From contig QUMM01000028.1 in NCBI GenBank assembly GCA_003435055.1, positions 1 to 44,856 of the forward strand: a stretch of 44,856 bases of DNA. The letters run 5' to 3'. The notes under the pieces were generated by a model that worked only from the letters and a program-made list of their open reading frames with translations, made no database searches and was not told where the DNA came from. Positions within the stretch are counted from its first letter, which is position 1. Every line of letters begins with the position of its first letter. Shown piece by piece: positions 1-8,782 of this stretch. Source of the stretch: Lachnospiraceae bacterium OF09-6 (lineage in GTDB: Bacteria > Bacillota > Clostridia > Lachnospirales > Lachnospiraceae). Made by a program: the position numbers and the translations under genes.

Positions 1-234
1 ACGCATGCTTTTTATCCCATAGAGATACTGAATGAATGGTATCTTTATCAGCATGACGGGATCCATACTGGGACGACCGTTATCCGGACAGTATTTTTCT
101 TCAACCAGATCATAAATAAAGTTCCAATTGATTGCTTTATCAATCAATCGCAGCATATGGTTTTGAGGTACCATGTCATCCATGGAAAACATCATCATTT
201 GTTCTCTTTTTTTATCTGTATTTTTCGTCATCAT
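1..234 (-). mobile_element. IS1182-family transposase, N-terminal part (runs off window)
   Basis: An ORF of 78 codons starts with ATG at 234 and is still open at the left window edge, so only the N-terminus is visible. The residues include NHMLRLIDKAINW, YCPDNGRPSMDPVMLIK and YLYGIKSM, the pattern I know from the N-terminal DUF772 domain of IS1182-type DDE transposases. The catalytic residues would lie outside the window. Upstream, at 251-269 and 295-310, are short hairpins (CTGATAT/ATATCAG and CCCTGC/GCAGGG) that probably belong to the end of the element. Whether the full transposase is intact cannot be judged here. Confidence 0.8.
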
Positions 235-294
235 AAAAAACACCGCCCTTCTGATATTTATTATATCAGAAAAGCGGTTCCAACAATAGCAAAA

Positions 295-310
295 CCCTGC
301 AAAAGCAGGG
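295..310. repeat. Small hairpin at the presumed end of the IS1182-type element
   Basis: CCCTGC-aaaa-GCAGGG is a perfect 6-bp stem with a 4-nt loop between the transposase start and the neighbouring operon terminator. It probably marks the terminal region of the insertion sequence. Exact element ends and target duplication are not determinable because the other end is outside the window. Confidence 0.4.
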
Positions 311-327
311 CTTTGTCTACAGTCTGA

Positions 328-366
328 AATCAGGACACATACCCAGTATGTATCCTGATTTTTTTA
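328..366. terminator. Hairpin terminator downstream of the URO-D operon
   Basis: ATCAGGACACATA and TATGTATCCTGAT form a near-perfect stem around CCCAG, with a run of seven T on the plus side and A residues on the other. It can stop transcripts from both sides: the minus-strand URO-D operon and any plus-strand transcription leaving the IS end. Confidence 0.7.
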
Positions 367-1413
367 ATCTCGTTTTGTGGTTCCGGTACGTTCTGACAAA
401 TCATATAGGTCGATTCCAGACGCCACATGTCTGACTGCCTCCACACCACATTTTTCTTTTAATGGCCGGTTATATTCATCCAACACATCCAGCCACAGCT
501 GTGTTCTTGACCGATTAATAAAGCTGGTTCTTGCAATCCATTTTCCGCCTGGAGCCATCACCTCCAGCGTCCTCTGAAGCGATGCCTTTACTTCCTCCGA
601 TGTTGCATCTGGCCGGTCAATACATCCCTGATTGTCAAATCCTCCGGATAACGTCAGCTTATCTCCAAACTGATCCTTTAACTTCTTTGGATTATTCTGA
701 AGCTGCACCGGGTTCAGTGCATCGATTCCAAGATCTACCAGATCAGGAACAAGATCTCGGATCATGCCACAGGAATGATGTTCATAATACATTCCGCATT
801 CATGGGTTGCATCTACCACACGCTTCAGATGTGGACGGATCATTCTCCTCCATTTTGGAATGTCCATAAATAACTGCATATTATTGGCATAATCATCATG
901 GAACTGAATCTTATCTGCATTGTAGTATTTCTTTACCCTGCGAATGACTTCTATTTTATAATCCGCCATAGCGCTCATAAAATCAGAGCAGGCATCCTCA
1001 TCTGTCATGATATTACATAAGGCATTTTCAAACCCACAGAACATATGCAGACTTTCGAACATCCCATTGATCAGGATAATATTTGACACCTTATTCTTTC
1101 TGTCCCAACTGGCTGTATCTCTGGCTGCGCAGCCTTCCCAGTCATACTTATCCAGATTCGGGAATTTTACAATATCCTGCCAGTCCTCAATTTCTTCAAT
1201 CAGCGGCTCACTTTCTACCGGCATCGGACCAGGCTGGTCTTCCCGCAAAATATATTTTACACCAAACCAGTCAGTGGTAATTCCCAGTCCTCTGGCACCT
1301 TCTTCCAGAACAGTTGGAATACAGCTGTCCTGCCCTGTATCCACAGCCGGCACCCATGGTGTATCCTGATGCTTTAATGCCAATAAAGTACATTCACGTT
1401 CTGTATAATTCAT
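364..1413 (-). CDS. URO-D-family (MtaA/CmuA-like) methyltransferase-type protein, copy 1
   Basis: Encodes 349 residues of the uroporphyrinogen decarboxylase superfamily. It has YEHHSCG around residue 210, which supplies the His/Cys zinc ligands typical of the corrinoid-linked methyltransferase branch, and ALNPVQLQN, GGFDNQG and MAPGGKW in the C-terminal half. True heme-pathway HemE is not favoured: no heme genes are nearby and the Cys motif belongs to the methyltransferase branch. The start has AGGAGGT six bases upstream. It is the last gene of a four-gene operon and is clearly paralogous to the first gene (shared WDRKNK, KKYYN, HDDY, LKR, HHSCG, DALNP, FDNQG). Substrate unknown; possibly methyl transfer or demethylation of an imported compound. 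Confidence 0.8.
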   Translation of the reverse strand: MNYTERECTLLALKHQDTPWVPAVDTGQDSCIPTVLEEGARGLGITTDWFGVKYILREDQPGPMPVESEPLIEEIEDWQDIVKFPNLDKYDWEGCAARDTASWDRKNKVSNIILINGMFESLHMFCGFENALCNIMTDEDACSDFMSAMADYKIEVIRRVKKYYNADKIQFHDDYANNMQLFMDIPKWRRMIRPHLKRVVDATHECGMYYEHHSCGMIRDLVPDLVDLGIDALNPVQLQNNPKKLKDQFGDKLTLSGGFDNQGCIDRPDATSEEVKASLQRTLEVMAPGGKWIARTSFINRSRTQLWLDVLDEYNRPLKEKCGVEAVRHVASGIDLYDLSERTGTTKRD

Positions 1414-1448
1414 AAAGCGACCTCCTGATTCCTGCTTATGGATCTTAT

Positions 1449-2813
1449 TTATCCACGAGCATTGATTTCATTTGTCATTTCTTCTACTTTCTTTTCATTC
1501 AAATGATAGAAAAACAGGTTGATTAAACCGGAAATCATCACGCTTCCTCCCGCAACCAGACACATGATAATGGCAATACCTTGTGCCACTTCCGGTGTTG
1601 CATCTACTCCTGCCTGATATCCGATGATACCAAGGCCAACCGGAAGGATGATGGATTTGATCATAGAACCAAATTTGATTGGGATATTGGTCATGCTCAT
1701 GATAAATCCACGGGCATTTACATTGCTCTTCCACATAGAGTAAATAACGGTATCTGCCGTCATGGATGTAATGGTCGCACGGATACAGTTATTAAAAAAA
1801 GATCCGATTGACATTACTATAATGAACGTCATGGTTGCACCTTCTCCACCAAGGAAGTACATCAGTACGGCCGCACCACCATACATCAGGCAGGAAAGTA
1901 CATACGTTGCCTTTTTGCCAAGTAATTCAATGATGAATTTGACCAGTAATGCTGCCACTACACCGGTTGCTGTCTGACATGTAAGATACAATGCCATAGA
2001 GCCCGGATCTTTTAATACTGCCGCGAAATAATATGCGGCTGTTGAAGAAATCAAGAAATATGCAGTATAACGAAGCAAATCTCCAAAAGAAAGCACTAAC
2101 AGTGGCGGATTCTCTGCAAATACTTTAAACATCTGCGCTACGCTCAGTTTTTCTTTTTTGTGTTCGGTTGCAGCTACCGGTACATCTTTTGTAATATACC
2201 AGAGAAGAATGTGTGCGATTCCGTTAACAATAGTGAAAATCAACGCTGCCATGGTATAGCCTAACGCAGTCACTCCAAACAAATTGCCAAAGAATGTGAT
2301 AGTTGCCAGTCCTACAAAAGAGAATGCAAACTGACCCGCTACAGATCCAATATTTCTTGTTACAGAAAGGGTATTTCTTTCTTTCTGATCATCAGATAAC
2401 TGTGATAACTGCGCGGTAACTGCTGCTGACTGAATATCCTGCATAAGTGTTTTAATACAAAATGCAATGATGACGATGGATGCCGCAGTTGCTCCATTAC
2501 CCACATTGGTAAACATCAATGTAAAGAATACAATGATAATCGGTGAACCGATGATATACCATGCCCGGTATTTACCAAGCTTTTTAAATTCAAATTTTTC
2601 CAATACAATACCGGTTACGAATACCCATACAAGATCTACTGCTGCGGTACTTGTTAAAATAAATGTAACAGTACTCAGTTCAAACTTACAGATATCTGTA
2701 AGGAAATAGGACATATAGTAAAGTTCCAGATAAATAAACAGATTCTGTCCCAGTGTCGGAAGAATAAAAGACGCTTTTACAAGATTACTCAATTTTGTTT
2801 TTTTCTCATTCAT
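1449..2813 (-). CDS. GPH/MFS_2-type sugar or glycoside:cation symporter
   Basis: 454 residues with about twelve hydrophobic segments. The N-terminus (LSNLVKASFILPTLGQNLF) and overall length fit the glycoside-pentoside-hexuronide:cation symporter group of the major facilitator superfamily. A transmembrane uptake role is secure, the substrate is not. The ATG at 2813 follows AGAAGGAGA at good spacing. It sits between another permease gene (21-base gap) and URO-D copy 1, so it probably imports the compound that the URO-D proteins act on, or a related glycoside. Confidence 0.8.
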   Translation of the reverse strand: MNEKKTKLSNLVKASFILPTLGQNLFIYLELYYMSYFLTDICKFELSTVTFILTSTAAVDLVWVFVTGIVLEKFEFKKLGKYRAWYIIGSPIIIVFFTLMFTNVGNGATAASIVIIAFCIKTLMQDIQSAAVTAQLSQLSDDQKERNTLSVTRNIGSVAGQFAFSFVGLATITFFGNLFGVTALGYTMAALIFTIVNGIAHILLWYITKDVPVAATEHKKEKLSVAQMFKVFAENPPLLVLSFGDLLRYTAYFLISSTAAYYFAAVLKDPGSMALYLTCQTATGVVAALLVKFIIELLGKKATYVLSCLMYGGAAVLMYFLGGEGATMTFIIVMSIGSFFNNCIRATITSMTADTVIYSMWKSNVNARGFIMSMTNIPIKFGSMIKSIILPVGLGIIGYQAGVDATPEVAQGIAIIMCLVAGGSVMISGLINLFFYHLNEKKVEEMTNEINARG

Positions 2814-2834
2814 GATTTTTCTCCTTCTCTTTTG

Positions 2835-4142
2835 TTAGCCCCAGAGACCATAACCTCCCACCAAAGCATAGATCACGCTGATCACCAGCAGTACCACCGA
2901 CCACGAAATCATGCGATAAAACAGATAACTCTTGGTCTCCTCATCTGCTGACGATAACATCAATGCTCCATTCTGAGAGAATGGACACATCCCTGTGTAG
3001 CAGGCCGTCAGGATCAATGCTGTAACACAGGCAAGGGCACTTACTTTGCTTCCATTGGAGATCATTCCATAGATCATCGGAAGCATAAGCGGATATACTA
3101 CAGACATCGCACTGCAGAAGAAGCTGAGCAAGCCGCCAAATAAAGCAAATGCTGCTGGCACCATCCATATCGGGAAACTGCTGTTCAGCCAATTTCCAAT
3201 CACATCGGACAGTCCATGTTTTACAGCCACCTGAATCAGCATAGATACCCCACAGATCAGCACTACTGCATTCCATGGAACTTTCTTAGCCAGGATTTCT
3301 CTTTCATCTCCAAGATTCAACAACATACAGGCAATTGCACCAACAATGGACCAGAACTGGATGTTGCAGTGATTTTTCAAATATAAGGTCGCCGGCCCCG
3401 GCGCAAAAAAGTATAGTACTAACGGAAGCATATTAGCCAGAAGCACTACCAGTAAAACAGCCAATGTCTTGACCTGTACTGGCGTAAACGGTGCAGGTTT
3501 TTCCATTTCTACTTTCTGTGCTTTAAAGCCCCCGAGCAATATGTAACAGATCAGATAAGCAATGATGCATGGAAGGATCGAAGCATAGCCAAACTCTACC
3601 GCCAATTTACTTGCCGCCTCTGTTTCCCATCCTGCTGCCATCAGCAGTCCCGCATTGGTCGGACCTCCTGCTGCCCATTGCAGTCCACCTGTTGCAAGGG
3701 CACCCAGGTTGGTAGCGATTACAACCAACAGCGGATTAAATTTTCCACGTTTTGCAATAACAAATCCAATCGGTGCTACAAATACAATTCCCCATACCCC
3801 AATACCAAGACCAGAAATAATAAATGCTGTAAGGAATACAGAGATTGGCGAAAACCATGGCACTCCTCTCGTTGCATACACAATACGATCGGCAAGACCT
3901 GCCAGAGTTCCATTTAAGGATGCATATCCAAAGAACCAACTGGTTACTACCAGAATAAACATGATACTGGTTGGCCAGTAACCGATGATGTCATAGGTTC
4001 CGGCTCCACCGATCCAGGATCCAATGATAAATGCAAATGCCATGCCAATCAGGCCGATATTACAATTTTTATAAACGATACCGATTGCAACTGTGATCAC
4101 CAGTGCAACTAATACCAGAATCATAATCATACTGTCTGACAT
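2835..4142 (-). CDS. SLC13/MatC-like permease (ion transporter superfamily)
   Basis: 435 residues from the preferred ATG at 4142, with about eleven to twelve hydrophobic segments. The N-terminal half resembles the MatC dicarboxylate-carrier domain, and the C-terminal half has the repeated helix-rich organisation of SLC13/ArsB-type carriers (LNLGDEREILAKKVPWNAV, FSQNGALML). The longer reading from GTG at 4163 is less likely: it has no ribosome site, whereas the ATG at 4142 is preceded by GTGAGGGAG. Second gene of the URO-D operon, starting 26 bases after copy 2. Probably imports an organic acid, but the substrate is not determinable. Confidence 0.75.
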   Translation of the reverse strand: MSDSMIMILVLVALVITVAIGIVYKNCNIGLIGMAFAFIIGSWIGGAGTYDIIGYWPTSIMFILVVTSWFFGYASLNGTLAGLADRIVYATRGVPWFSPISVFLTAFIISGLGIGVWGIVFVAPIGFVIAKRGKFNPLLVVIATNLGALATGGLQWAAGGPTNAGLLMAAGWETEAASKLAVEFGYASILPCIIAYLICYILLGGFKAQKVEMEKPAPFTPVQVKTLAVLLVVLLANMLPLVLYFFAPGPATLYLKNHCNIQFWSIVGAIACMLLNLGDEREILAKKVPWNAVVLICGVSMLIQVAVKHGLSDVIGNWLNSSFPIWMVPAAFALFGGLLSFFCSAMSVVYPLMLPMIYGMISNGSKVSALACVTALILTACYTGMCPFSQNGALMLSSADEETKSYLFYRMISWSVVLLVISVIYALVGGYGLWG

Positions 4143-4168
4143 AACTCCCTCACTTTCTGCCACGCAGA

Positions 4169-5200
4169 TCAGTCTTCGTGACCTTTTGTATAAGCGTTTG
4201 CTGCCGCCATCATTGGTTTTGGAGGTGCGACATAACCGACTTTATCCCAAAGAGGCTGATTATGCTCATAAAGAACATCTGATAATGCCAGCCCAATGGT
4301 CGGATCAATCATAACCGGATGTGCAATCCAACTTCCTCCAGGTGCCATCATCTCCACGCGTTTTCGGATCTCCTGCACCCGTTCTTCGTAAGTTGCACCT
4401 GGTCTGTCCAGGATTCCCTGATTATCAAAGCCCCCCACAAAGCAAAGATCTTTCCGATATTTCTTTTTTAATTCATATGGATCATTCTGAATCTGCAGCG
4501 GATTCAGTGCATCAAACCCCAGATCAATAAATTCTTCAATCAATGGTGCTATGTATCCGCAGGAATGATGTTCATATAACATATCTTCTCCGTGTACCGC
4601 TTCCACAATTCTCTTCAATCTTGGCTTAAACAGTTCTTTCCAGGTATCTTTACTCATCATCAGATTACGGGCTTCCCCATAATCATCATGAAATGTGATC
4701 TTGTCCGGATTGTAATATTTCTTAATTAACTGGATCTGTTTGATTCTGAAATCTGTCAGTGCATCCAGAAAATCCTCTGTAGCTTCCGGTTCCATCAGCA
4801 GATCCACTGCTGCTTCTTCCACACCCATAAAGGTATGCATCTGTTCAAACAGACCATTGATCATGATGACAGAGCTAATCTTATTCTTCCGATCCCAGCC
4901 AGCTGTATCTCTCGCTGCTCCGCCTTCCCAGTCCCATTTTTCCGGATCTGGAAATTTAAGGTCTTCCCATTCTGTAATGTCCTCTAATCGCTTGGTTCCC
5001 GGAGTCACCATCTGACCTTCCATTCCCGGTTGAAAATCCCATGATACACCAAAACAGTCAATCTGTCTGTTTCCATATCCATGCGCACCTTCCTGCGAAG
5101 CAGTATACACACAAGTATTCTGGTCAAGGTAATGTGATGGAACCCAGTATGGTTCTTCATGGTGCAGCGCCATTAAAATGTTCTCTCTTGCAGTTATCAT
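4169..5200 (-). CDS. URO-D-family (MtaA/CmuA-like) methyltransferase-type protein, copy 2
   Basis: 343 residues from the ATG at 5200, which has GGAAGGGGGA seven bases upstream; the ORF extends to 5254 but that start lacks a ribosome site. It carries YEHHSCG, DALNPLQIQN, GGFDNQG and MAPGGSW, and matches copy 1 along its whole length by eye. The Cys of HHSCG is the zinc/thiol-binding position of the methyltransferase branch, so a methyl-transfer function is likelier than porphyrin decarboxylation. First gene of the operon. No corrinoid-binding protein or MtaB/MttB partner is seen in the window, so the methyl acceptor is unknown. Confidence 0.8.
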   Translation of the reverse strand: MITARENILMALHHEEPYWVPSHYLDQNTCVYTASQEGAHGYGNRQIDCFGVSWDFQPGMEGQMVTPGTKRLEDITEWEDLKFPDPEKWDWEGGAARDTAGWDRKNKISSVIMINGLFEQMHTFMGVEEAAVDLLMEPEATEDFLDALTDFRIKQIQLIKKYYNPDKITFHDDYGEARNLMMSKDTWKELFKPRLKRIVEAVHGEDMLYEHHSCGYIAPLIEEFIDLGFDALNPLQIQNDPYELKKKYRKDLCFVGGFDNQGILDRPGATYEERVQEIRKRVEMMAPGGSWIAHPVMIDPTIGLALSDVLYEHNQPLWDKVGYVAPPKPMMAAANAYTKGHED

Positions 5201-5510
5201 ATAAAAATCCCCCTTCCGAATTTCTATCCTGTTATAGCCATTATATAATTTCATTTTTCGCCTTTATACGTCAAATTAGAACATTTATCATTTCATTTTC
5301 CCCACTTTTTCGTCATTAATATCGAATATCCAAAAATTTTCATATGATCTAGTGTCAACAGGAAATGCGATACTGGTTATTTTCAGTTATTTTCAAAGTT
5401 CAAAACGCATATTGCACTTTAAAATCTCATATGCCATAATGCTAATAGGCGAAATGAAGAAATGTGTTCTTAGTGACGCAGCAAAACAAAAGTCCCTGAA
5501 GGTGCGATCT
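5201..5510. other. Intergenic region: URO-D operon promoter area and a short IS-interrupted ORF
   Basis: The region upstream of URO-D copy 2 has TTGACG and TATAAT on the minus strand near 5241-5273, but their spacing (about 23) is too long for a confident promoter. On the plus strand a small ORF from 5439 runs directly into the left inverted repeat of the IS4 element and stops inside it. It might be the start of an interrupted gene but has no convincing ribosome site. Nothing else is recognised. Confidence 0.4.
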
Positions 5511-5537
5511 CAATGGCATTAAGTTAAGGCTGATTAT

Positions 5538-5573
5538 GAGAGAAGTTGGTATCTTTTTTCGATACTAACTTCT
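5538..5573. terminator. IS4 3' terminator hairpin
   Basis: AGAAGTTGGTATC and GATACTAACTTCT form a 13-bp stem with a T-rich loop, lying between the transposase stop and the left end of the element. A T-rich stretch follows on the plus side. It likely ends the transposase transcript and blocks transcription entering from outside. Confidence 0.6.
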
Positions 5574-5686
5574 CTTTTCATTTTCTTGTCACAGATTAAA
5601 TTCCATACATAAATCAAAAAAATGTACGACAAATAGACAAGAGCAATGCCCTTGTCAAAAATTGATACATTTTTTGATATTTTATG

Positions 5687-7018
5687 CTATTCTATACATG
5701 AGCTTATTGCTTGTTTGACTTTCATTTCTCGTGGTCTTGAGCGCCCGGGGCGAATGGGTAGTACATATCTGGCAATGAGCAGTTCAACATCAGGTGGGTT
5801 ATTTATACTTAACAGGAAATCACGGCATATATGTACAGCAACAGAAAAGTTGGCTTTATATTTATATTTTCTGGAACCCTTTTCTATGACTACGTGCGAG
5901 GTAATCAATTCAGAAAAGTTATACATTATTAGCCCTGCGAAAATTTCTTGGAGTATATAGTCCACCTTTTTCGAATGAAAATGAAGTAATCCTATAGTAT
6001 ATTTTAAATCTCTAAAAGATGTTTCAATTCCCCACCTCATGCCGTATAGTTTCTTTAGTTCATCTGAAGGAAATTCTACTGCGTCCAGATTGGTTACTAC
6101 AACTTCATATGAATTATCTGATATTGGAAAACGTACAATTCTAAATGGTAGATGATACAATACTGCAGAATCTGATTTTTTACTTTTTGACGGCAGATAA
6201 TCGAACGTACATTTATGCGGTATCCATCGATATGTATTCTTCTGCTGCAATAAATTCTTCATTTCATTTGTCTGTTTACGAGTTAAATTTAAATCTATAT
6301 ACTCATCAAATTCCTCTGTGTCAGGTAAGTCTAAGCCGTGCAAAATGCCTGTTTTGTACTTGCCAAAATCCTTTACTCGTATAAGGTAGAACCAACCTTT
6401 TTCTTGTATATGTGCCATGTTGTTATACGACTCATACCCTCTGTCCGCAGTAACAATGGTCTTTGGGGTAAAATCAGATCTATCAACCATTTCAATTAAT
6501 GCTTTGTTTTCTCCGGCTTCTTTAACTTTATAAACTATAGCATCTTCATATGTGTGAGAGAGAAGGTTGTATAAAGCATTCAGGTGAAGGAGATTGTAGG
6601 GTTTTACACCTTCTTTTGTTTGAAAAAAAGACGCTTTGTCCCTAGGATTAGTTGCAATTTGAATATCTGAACCATCAATAGCTAAAAGTTTATATCCCCT
6701 ATAATTATCGCCTCGGGCTGTTTGGGAAGCGAACTCTTGAAAAAGATTTTCCAGTGCAACTGGTAGGATTTTCTTTCTCTGCTGAACAAATGCTGATGAT
6801 GTTGCGGTAGTGGTACTGCAACCAAACTGTCGTAATAGTTCGTTCGTTAAAGCAGCCCCCTCCATCGTTAGCAATGACAAAATCATATTTTCATATGGAA
6901 TTTTCCTATTTCTTGTAAAATTCACATCGGGGTCAGAAATAAGTCCTGTTAAATCCTGCTTCTGCTTATTAATGAGATTCAATAATAAGTCCCTTAATTT
7001 CTGTAAGTTCTTATTCAT
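5687..7018 (-). CDS. IS4-family DDE transposase
   Basis: 443 residues, apparently intact. The first catalytic Asp is in LLAIDGSD (about residue 150), the second in VTADRGYES (about 225), and the Glu is in the IS4-type Y-2-R-3-E-6-K signature read as YGMRWGIETSFRDLKY (about 335-350). The ATG at 7018 has a GGAGG-containing ribosome site (AAGGAGGAAAT). It catalyses cut-and-paste movement of the surrounding element. With intact DDE residues and perfect terminal repeats the copy may still be active. Confidence 0.9.
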   Translation of the reverse strand: MNKNLQKLRDLLLNLINKQKQDLTGLISDPDVNFTRNRKIPYENMILSLLTMEGAALTNELLRQFGCSTTTATSSAFVQQRKKILPVALENLFQEFASQTARGDNYRGYKLLAIDGSDIQIATNPRDKASFFQTKEGVKPYNLLHLNALYNLLSHTYEDAIVYKVKEAGENKALIEMVDRSDFTPKTIVTADRGYESYNNMAHIQEKGWFYLIRVKDFGKYKTGILHGLDLPDTEEFDEYIDLNLTRKQTNEMKNLLQQKNTYRWIPHKCTFDYLPSKSKKSDSAVLYHLPFRIVRFPISDNSYEVVVTNLDAVEFPSDELKKLYGMRWGIETSFRDLKYTIGLLHFHSKKVDYILQEIFAGLIMYNFSELITSHVVIEKGSRKYKYKANFSVAVHICRDFLLSINNPPDVELLIARYVLPIRPGRSRPREMKVKQAISSCIE

Positions 7019-7059
7019 GCGATTTCCTCCTTGTAAATAGATGTTTTCTAATTACAAGA

Positions 7060-7102
7060 GCCGCTTTAGCTACCTCGCAAAATTCTCAGTAGCTAAAGCG
7101 GC
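7060..7102. repeat. Perfect 14-bp inverted repeat upstream of the transposase
   Basis: GCCGCTTTAGCTAC at 7060-7073 pairs with its exact complement at 7089-7102 around a 15-nt loop. It sits between the element end and the transposase ribosome site. Comparable hairpins in IS elements terminate or sequester read-through transcripts and so limit transposase expression from outside promoters; that role is inferred here. Confidence 0.6.
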
Positions 7103-7226
7103 CACATTTTATAACTGATTTGTCAATAGTTTATTGCAAAAAAATCCCACACCACATTTCTGTGATGTGAGATTCCCTTAACTTAATGCCATTGCTCTAT
7201 AGCCTATAGCATATAATATTTTAGCT

Positions 7227-8459
7227 CTACCTTCTTATCAGCACCACCGCCACATCATTCACATTCGTTCCCGTAGCTCCGGTCTTGATCAGACCATCGC
7301 ATTTTTCCAGTGCATGATAGGAATCATTTTCTTCCAGTACCTGTTCAATCCGGTATCCGGCATCTGCCAGTTTTTTCTTCGTCTCACCATCCACGAAACC
7401 TCCTGCTGCATCCGTTGGACCATCTGTGCCATCTGATCCTACTGAAAAAACTGCTACCTCCTTTAATCCGGATATTTTTTCAGCGGCCGCCAGCGCCAAT
7501 TCCTGATTCCTGCCTCCCAGACCTGAGCCGGTCAGATGAACCACCGTCTCACCGCCGGCGATAAAAGCCAGACTCTTCTTTGTAATCTGATTTGTTTTGG
7601 CAATATCCCCCAGAAAAGCTCCTGCCTCCCTTGCCACACAATCCAGTTGGTCTGTCAGGATCACCGCTTCGTATCCCAGGGATTCACAGGCTTCTTTTGC
7701 GGCCTGGCAAAGATTTCTCACACTGCCTGTAATCTCTGTCGTCACATTATTCAATATCCTTGGTGTCTCCTGCCGCAGCAATCCAGTCGCCTGTTCTGAT
7801 AACTTCAGATGATATTTCTCTGCAATCGCCGTTGCCTGCTCACAGGTCGATGTATCCGGATAAGCCGGACCAGAAGCAATCATATCCAGTGGATCGCCCA
7901 ATATATCACTCAATACGATACTGTACACTTTAGCAGGCTCACACAACTTTGCAAATCTGCCACCCTTTACCGCTGAAAGACGTTTTCGAATCGTATTCAT
8001 CTCCACAATATCCGCTCCACACGCCAGTAGCTGCTTCGTAACATCTGCCAGTTCTTCTCCTGAAATCAGCGGTTTTTCAAAAAGTGCAGAACCTCCACCG
8101 GAAAGCAGAAATAATACGGTATCTTCCGCCTGCAAATCCATAACCAGATCCAGAGCCGCCTGCGTTGCCCGAAAAGAATTCTTATCCGGAACAGGATGGC
8201 CAGCTTCATAACAACTGATTCGCTGCAGTTCTCCCATTACATGATCATATTTTGTTATCACAACACCCTTTTCCAGCCGATCCCCCAGCAGCATCCCGGC
8301 AGTTTTTGCCATCTGCCATGCAGCTTTACCTGCCGCCACCAGATACAACCTGCCCTGCCCAAATGCTTTTCCCTCTAAAGCCTTCCTTACTGCCTCGTCT
8401 GGCAGCACATGACGAATTGCCTCTTTTATAATAAAATCTGCATCCTCCCGTAATGTCAT
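7227..8459 (-). CDS. Glycerate 2-kinase (GckA/TtuD type, MOFRL family)
   Basis: 410 residues from ATG at 8459, which is preceded by GGAGGAAAGCAGGTA; the longer ORF to 8501 lacks a ribosome site. The protein has the N-terminal DUF4147 half (LVAAGKAAWQM, LLSGGGSAL, MNTIRKRLSAVKGGRFA, LSDILGDPLDMIASGP) and the C-terminal MOFRL half (AGGETVVHLTGSGLGGRNQE, VFSVGSDGTDGPTDAAGG). Family members phosphorylate D-glycerate to 2-phosphoglycerate, feeding glycolysis. Next to uxuA and a sugar-acid dehydrogenase it probably handles the C3 end of a sugar-acid route. It lies about 320 bases after uxuA, so it may have its own promoter. Confidence 0.88.
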   Translation of the reverse strand: MTLREDADFIIKEAIRHVLPDEAVRKALEGKAFGQGRLYLVAAGKAAWQMAKTAGMLLGDRLEKGVVITKYDHVMGELQRISCYEAGHPVPDKNSFRATQAALDLVMDLQAEDTVLFLLSGGGSALFEKPLISGEELADVTKQLLACGADIVEMNTIRKRLSAVKGGRFAKLCEPAKVYSIVLSDILGDPLDMIASGPAYPDTSTCEQATAIAEKYHLKLSEQATGLLRQETPRILNNVTTEITGSVRNLCQAAKEACESLGYEAVILTDQLDCVAREAGAFLGDIAKTNQITKKSLAFIAGGETVVHLTGSGLGGRNQELALAAAEKISGLKEVAVFSVGSDGTDGPTDAAGGFVDGETKKKLADAGYRIEQVLEENDSYHALEKCDGLIKTGATGTNVNDVAVVLIRR

Positions 8460-8782
8460 TACCTGCTTTCCTCCACATATATTCTTTTTGTTTCCTGTCA
8501 TTTCTACGGTACCACACTTTTCCAGACATATCTATTCCACTTTTTTACAAAAATAAAAAAATATTAAACTCATAGTCCTCAGAGTTTTTCTCGCTTCTTC
8601 TCATACAAATTTCTAAGTTGTGGAATTCGAATATGGTTTTCTATTACATCTTTTTCATATAGAGAAAAATCCATTTCCGCTTTATCGACATCAGCAATAT
8701 TTCGGAATTGAGGTGCAATCTTCAGGGACTTTTTTATTCCGTTTTGGCAGTGTGGATTACTCCCCAGGCTGACTACCAGCTG
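8460..8782 (-). other. Non-genic gap with an unrecognised ORF tail after uxuA
   Basis: Directly after the uxuA stop the same frame stays open to a stop near 8575. It encodes about 68 residues (including KSLKIAPQFRNIADVDK, FSLYEKDVIENHIRIP and LRNLYEKKREKL) with no start codon or ribosome site. It looks like the C-terminal remnant of some gene that I do not recognise. The bases at 8707-8733 resemble plus-strand 5488-5514 next to the IS4 element (14 identical bases plus partial matches). The rest, up to the glycerate kinase ribosome site, shows nothing definite. Confidence 0.4.

Larger units (their letters stand above)
5511..7194 (-). mobile_element. Complete IS4-family insertion sequence
   Basis: The element is bounded by perfect 19-bp inverted repeats, CAATGGCATTAAGTTAAGG at 5511-5529 and its complement at 7176-7194. 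It holds one transposase gene. Hairpins flank the gene: 5538-5573 (AGAAGTTGGTATC / GATACTAACTTCT), 7060-7102, and an imperfect one at 7144-7173. No clear target duplication is visible: the left flank ends GCGATCT and the right begins CTCTATA. The insertion may therefore be old or rearranged. Confidence 0.85.

Noticed and set aside
364..1413. HemE uroporphyrinogen decarboxylase
   Set aside because: The HHSCG metal-ligand motif and the paralogue-permease operon fit the methyltransferase branch, and no heme biosynthesis genes are near.
4143..4163. GTG start at 4163 for the MatC-like permease
   Set aside because: No ribosome site precedes it, while GTGAGGGAG precedes the ATG at 4142.
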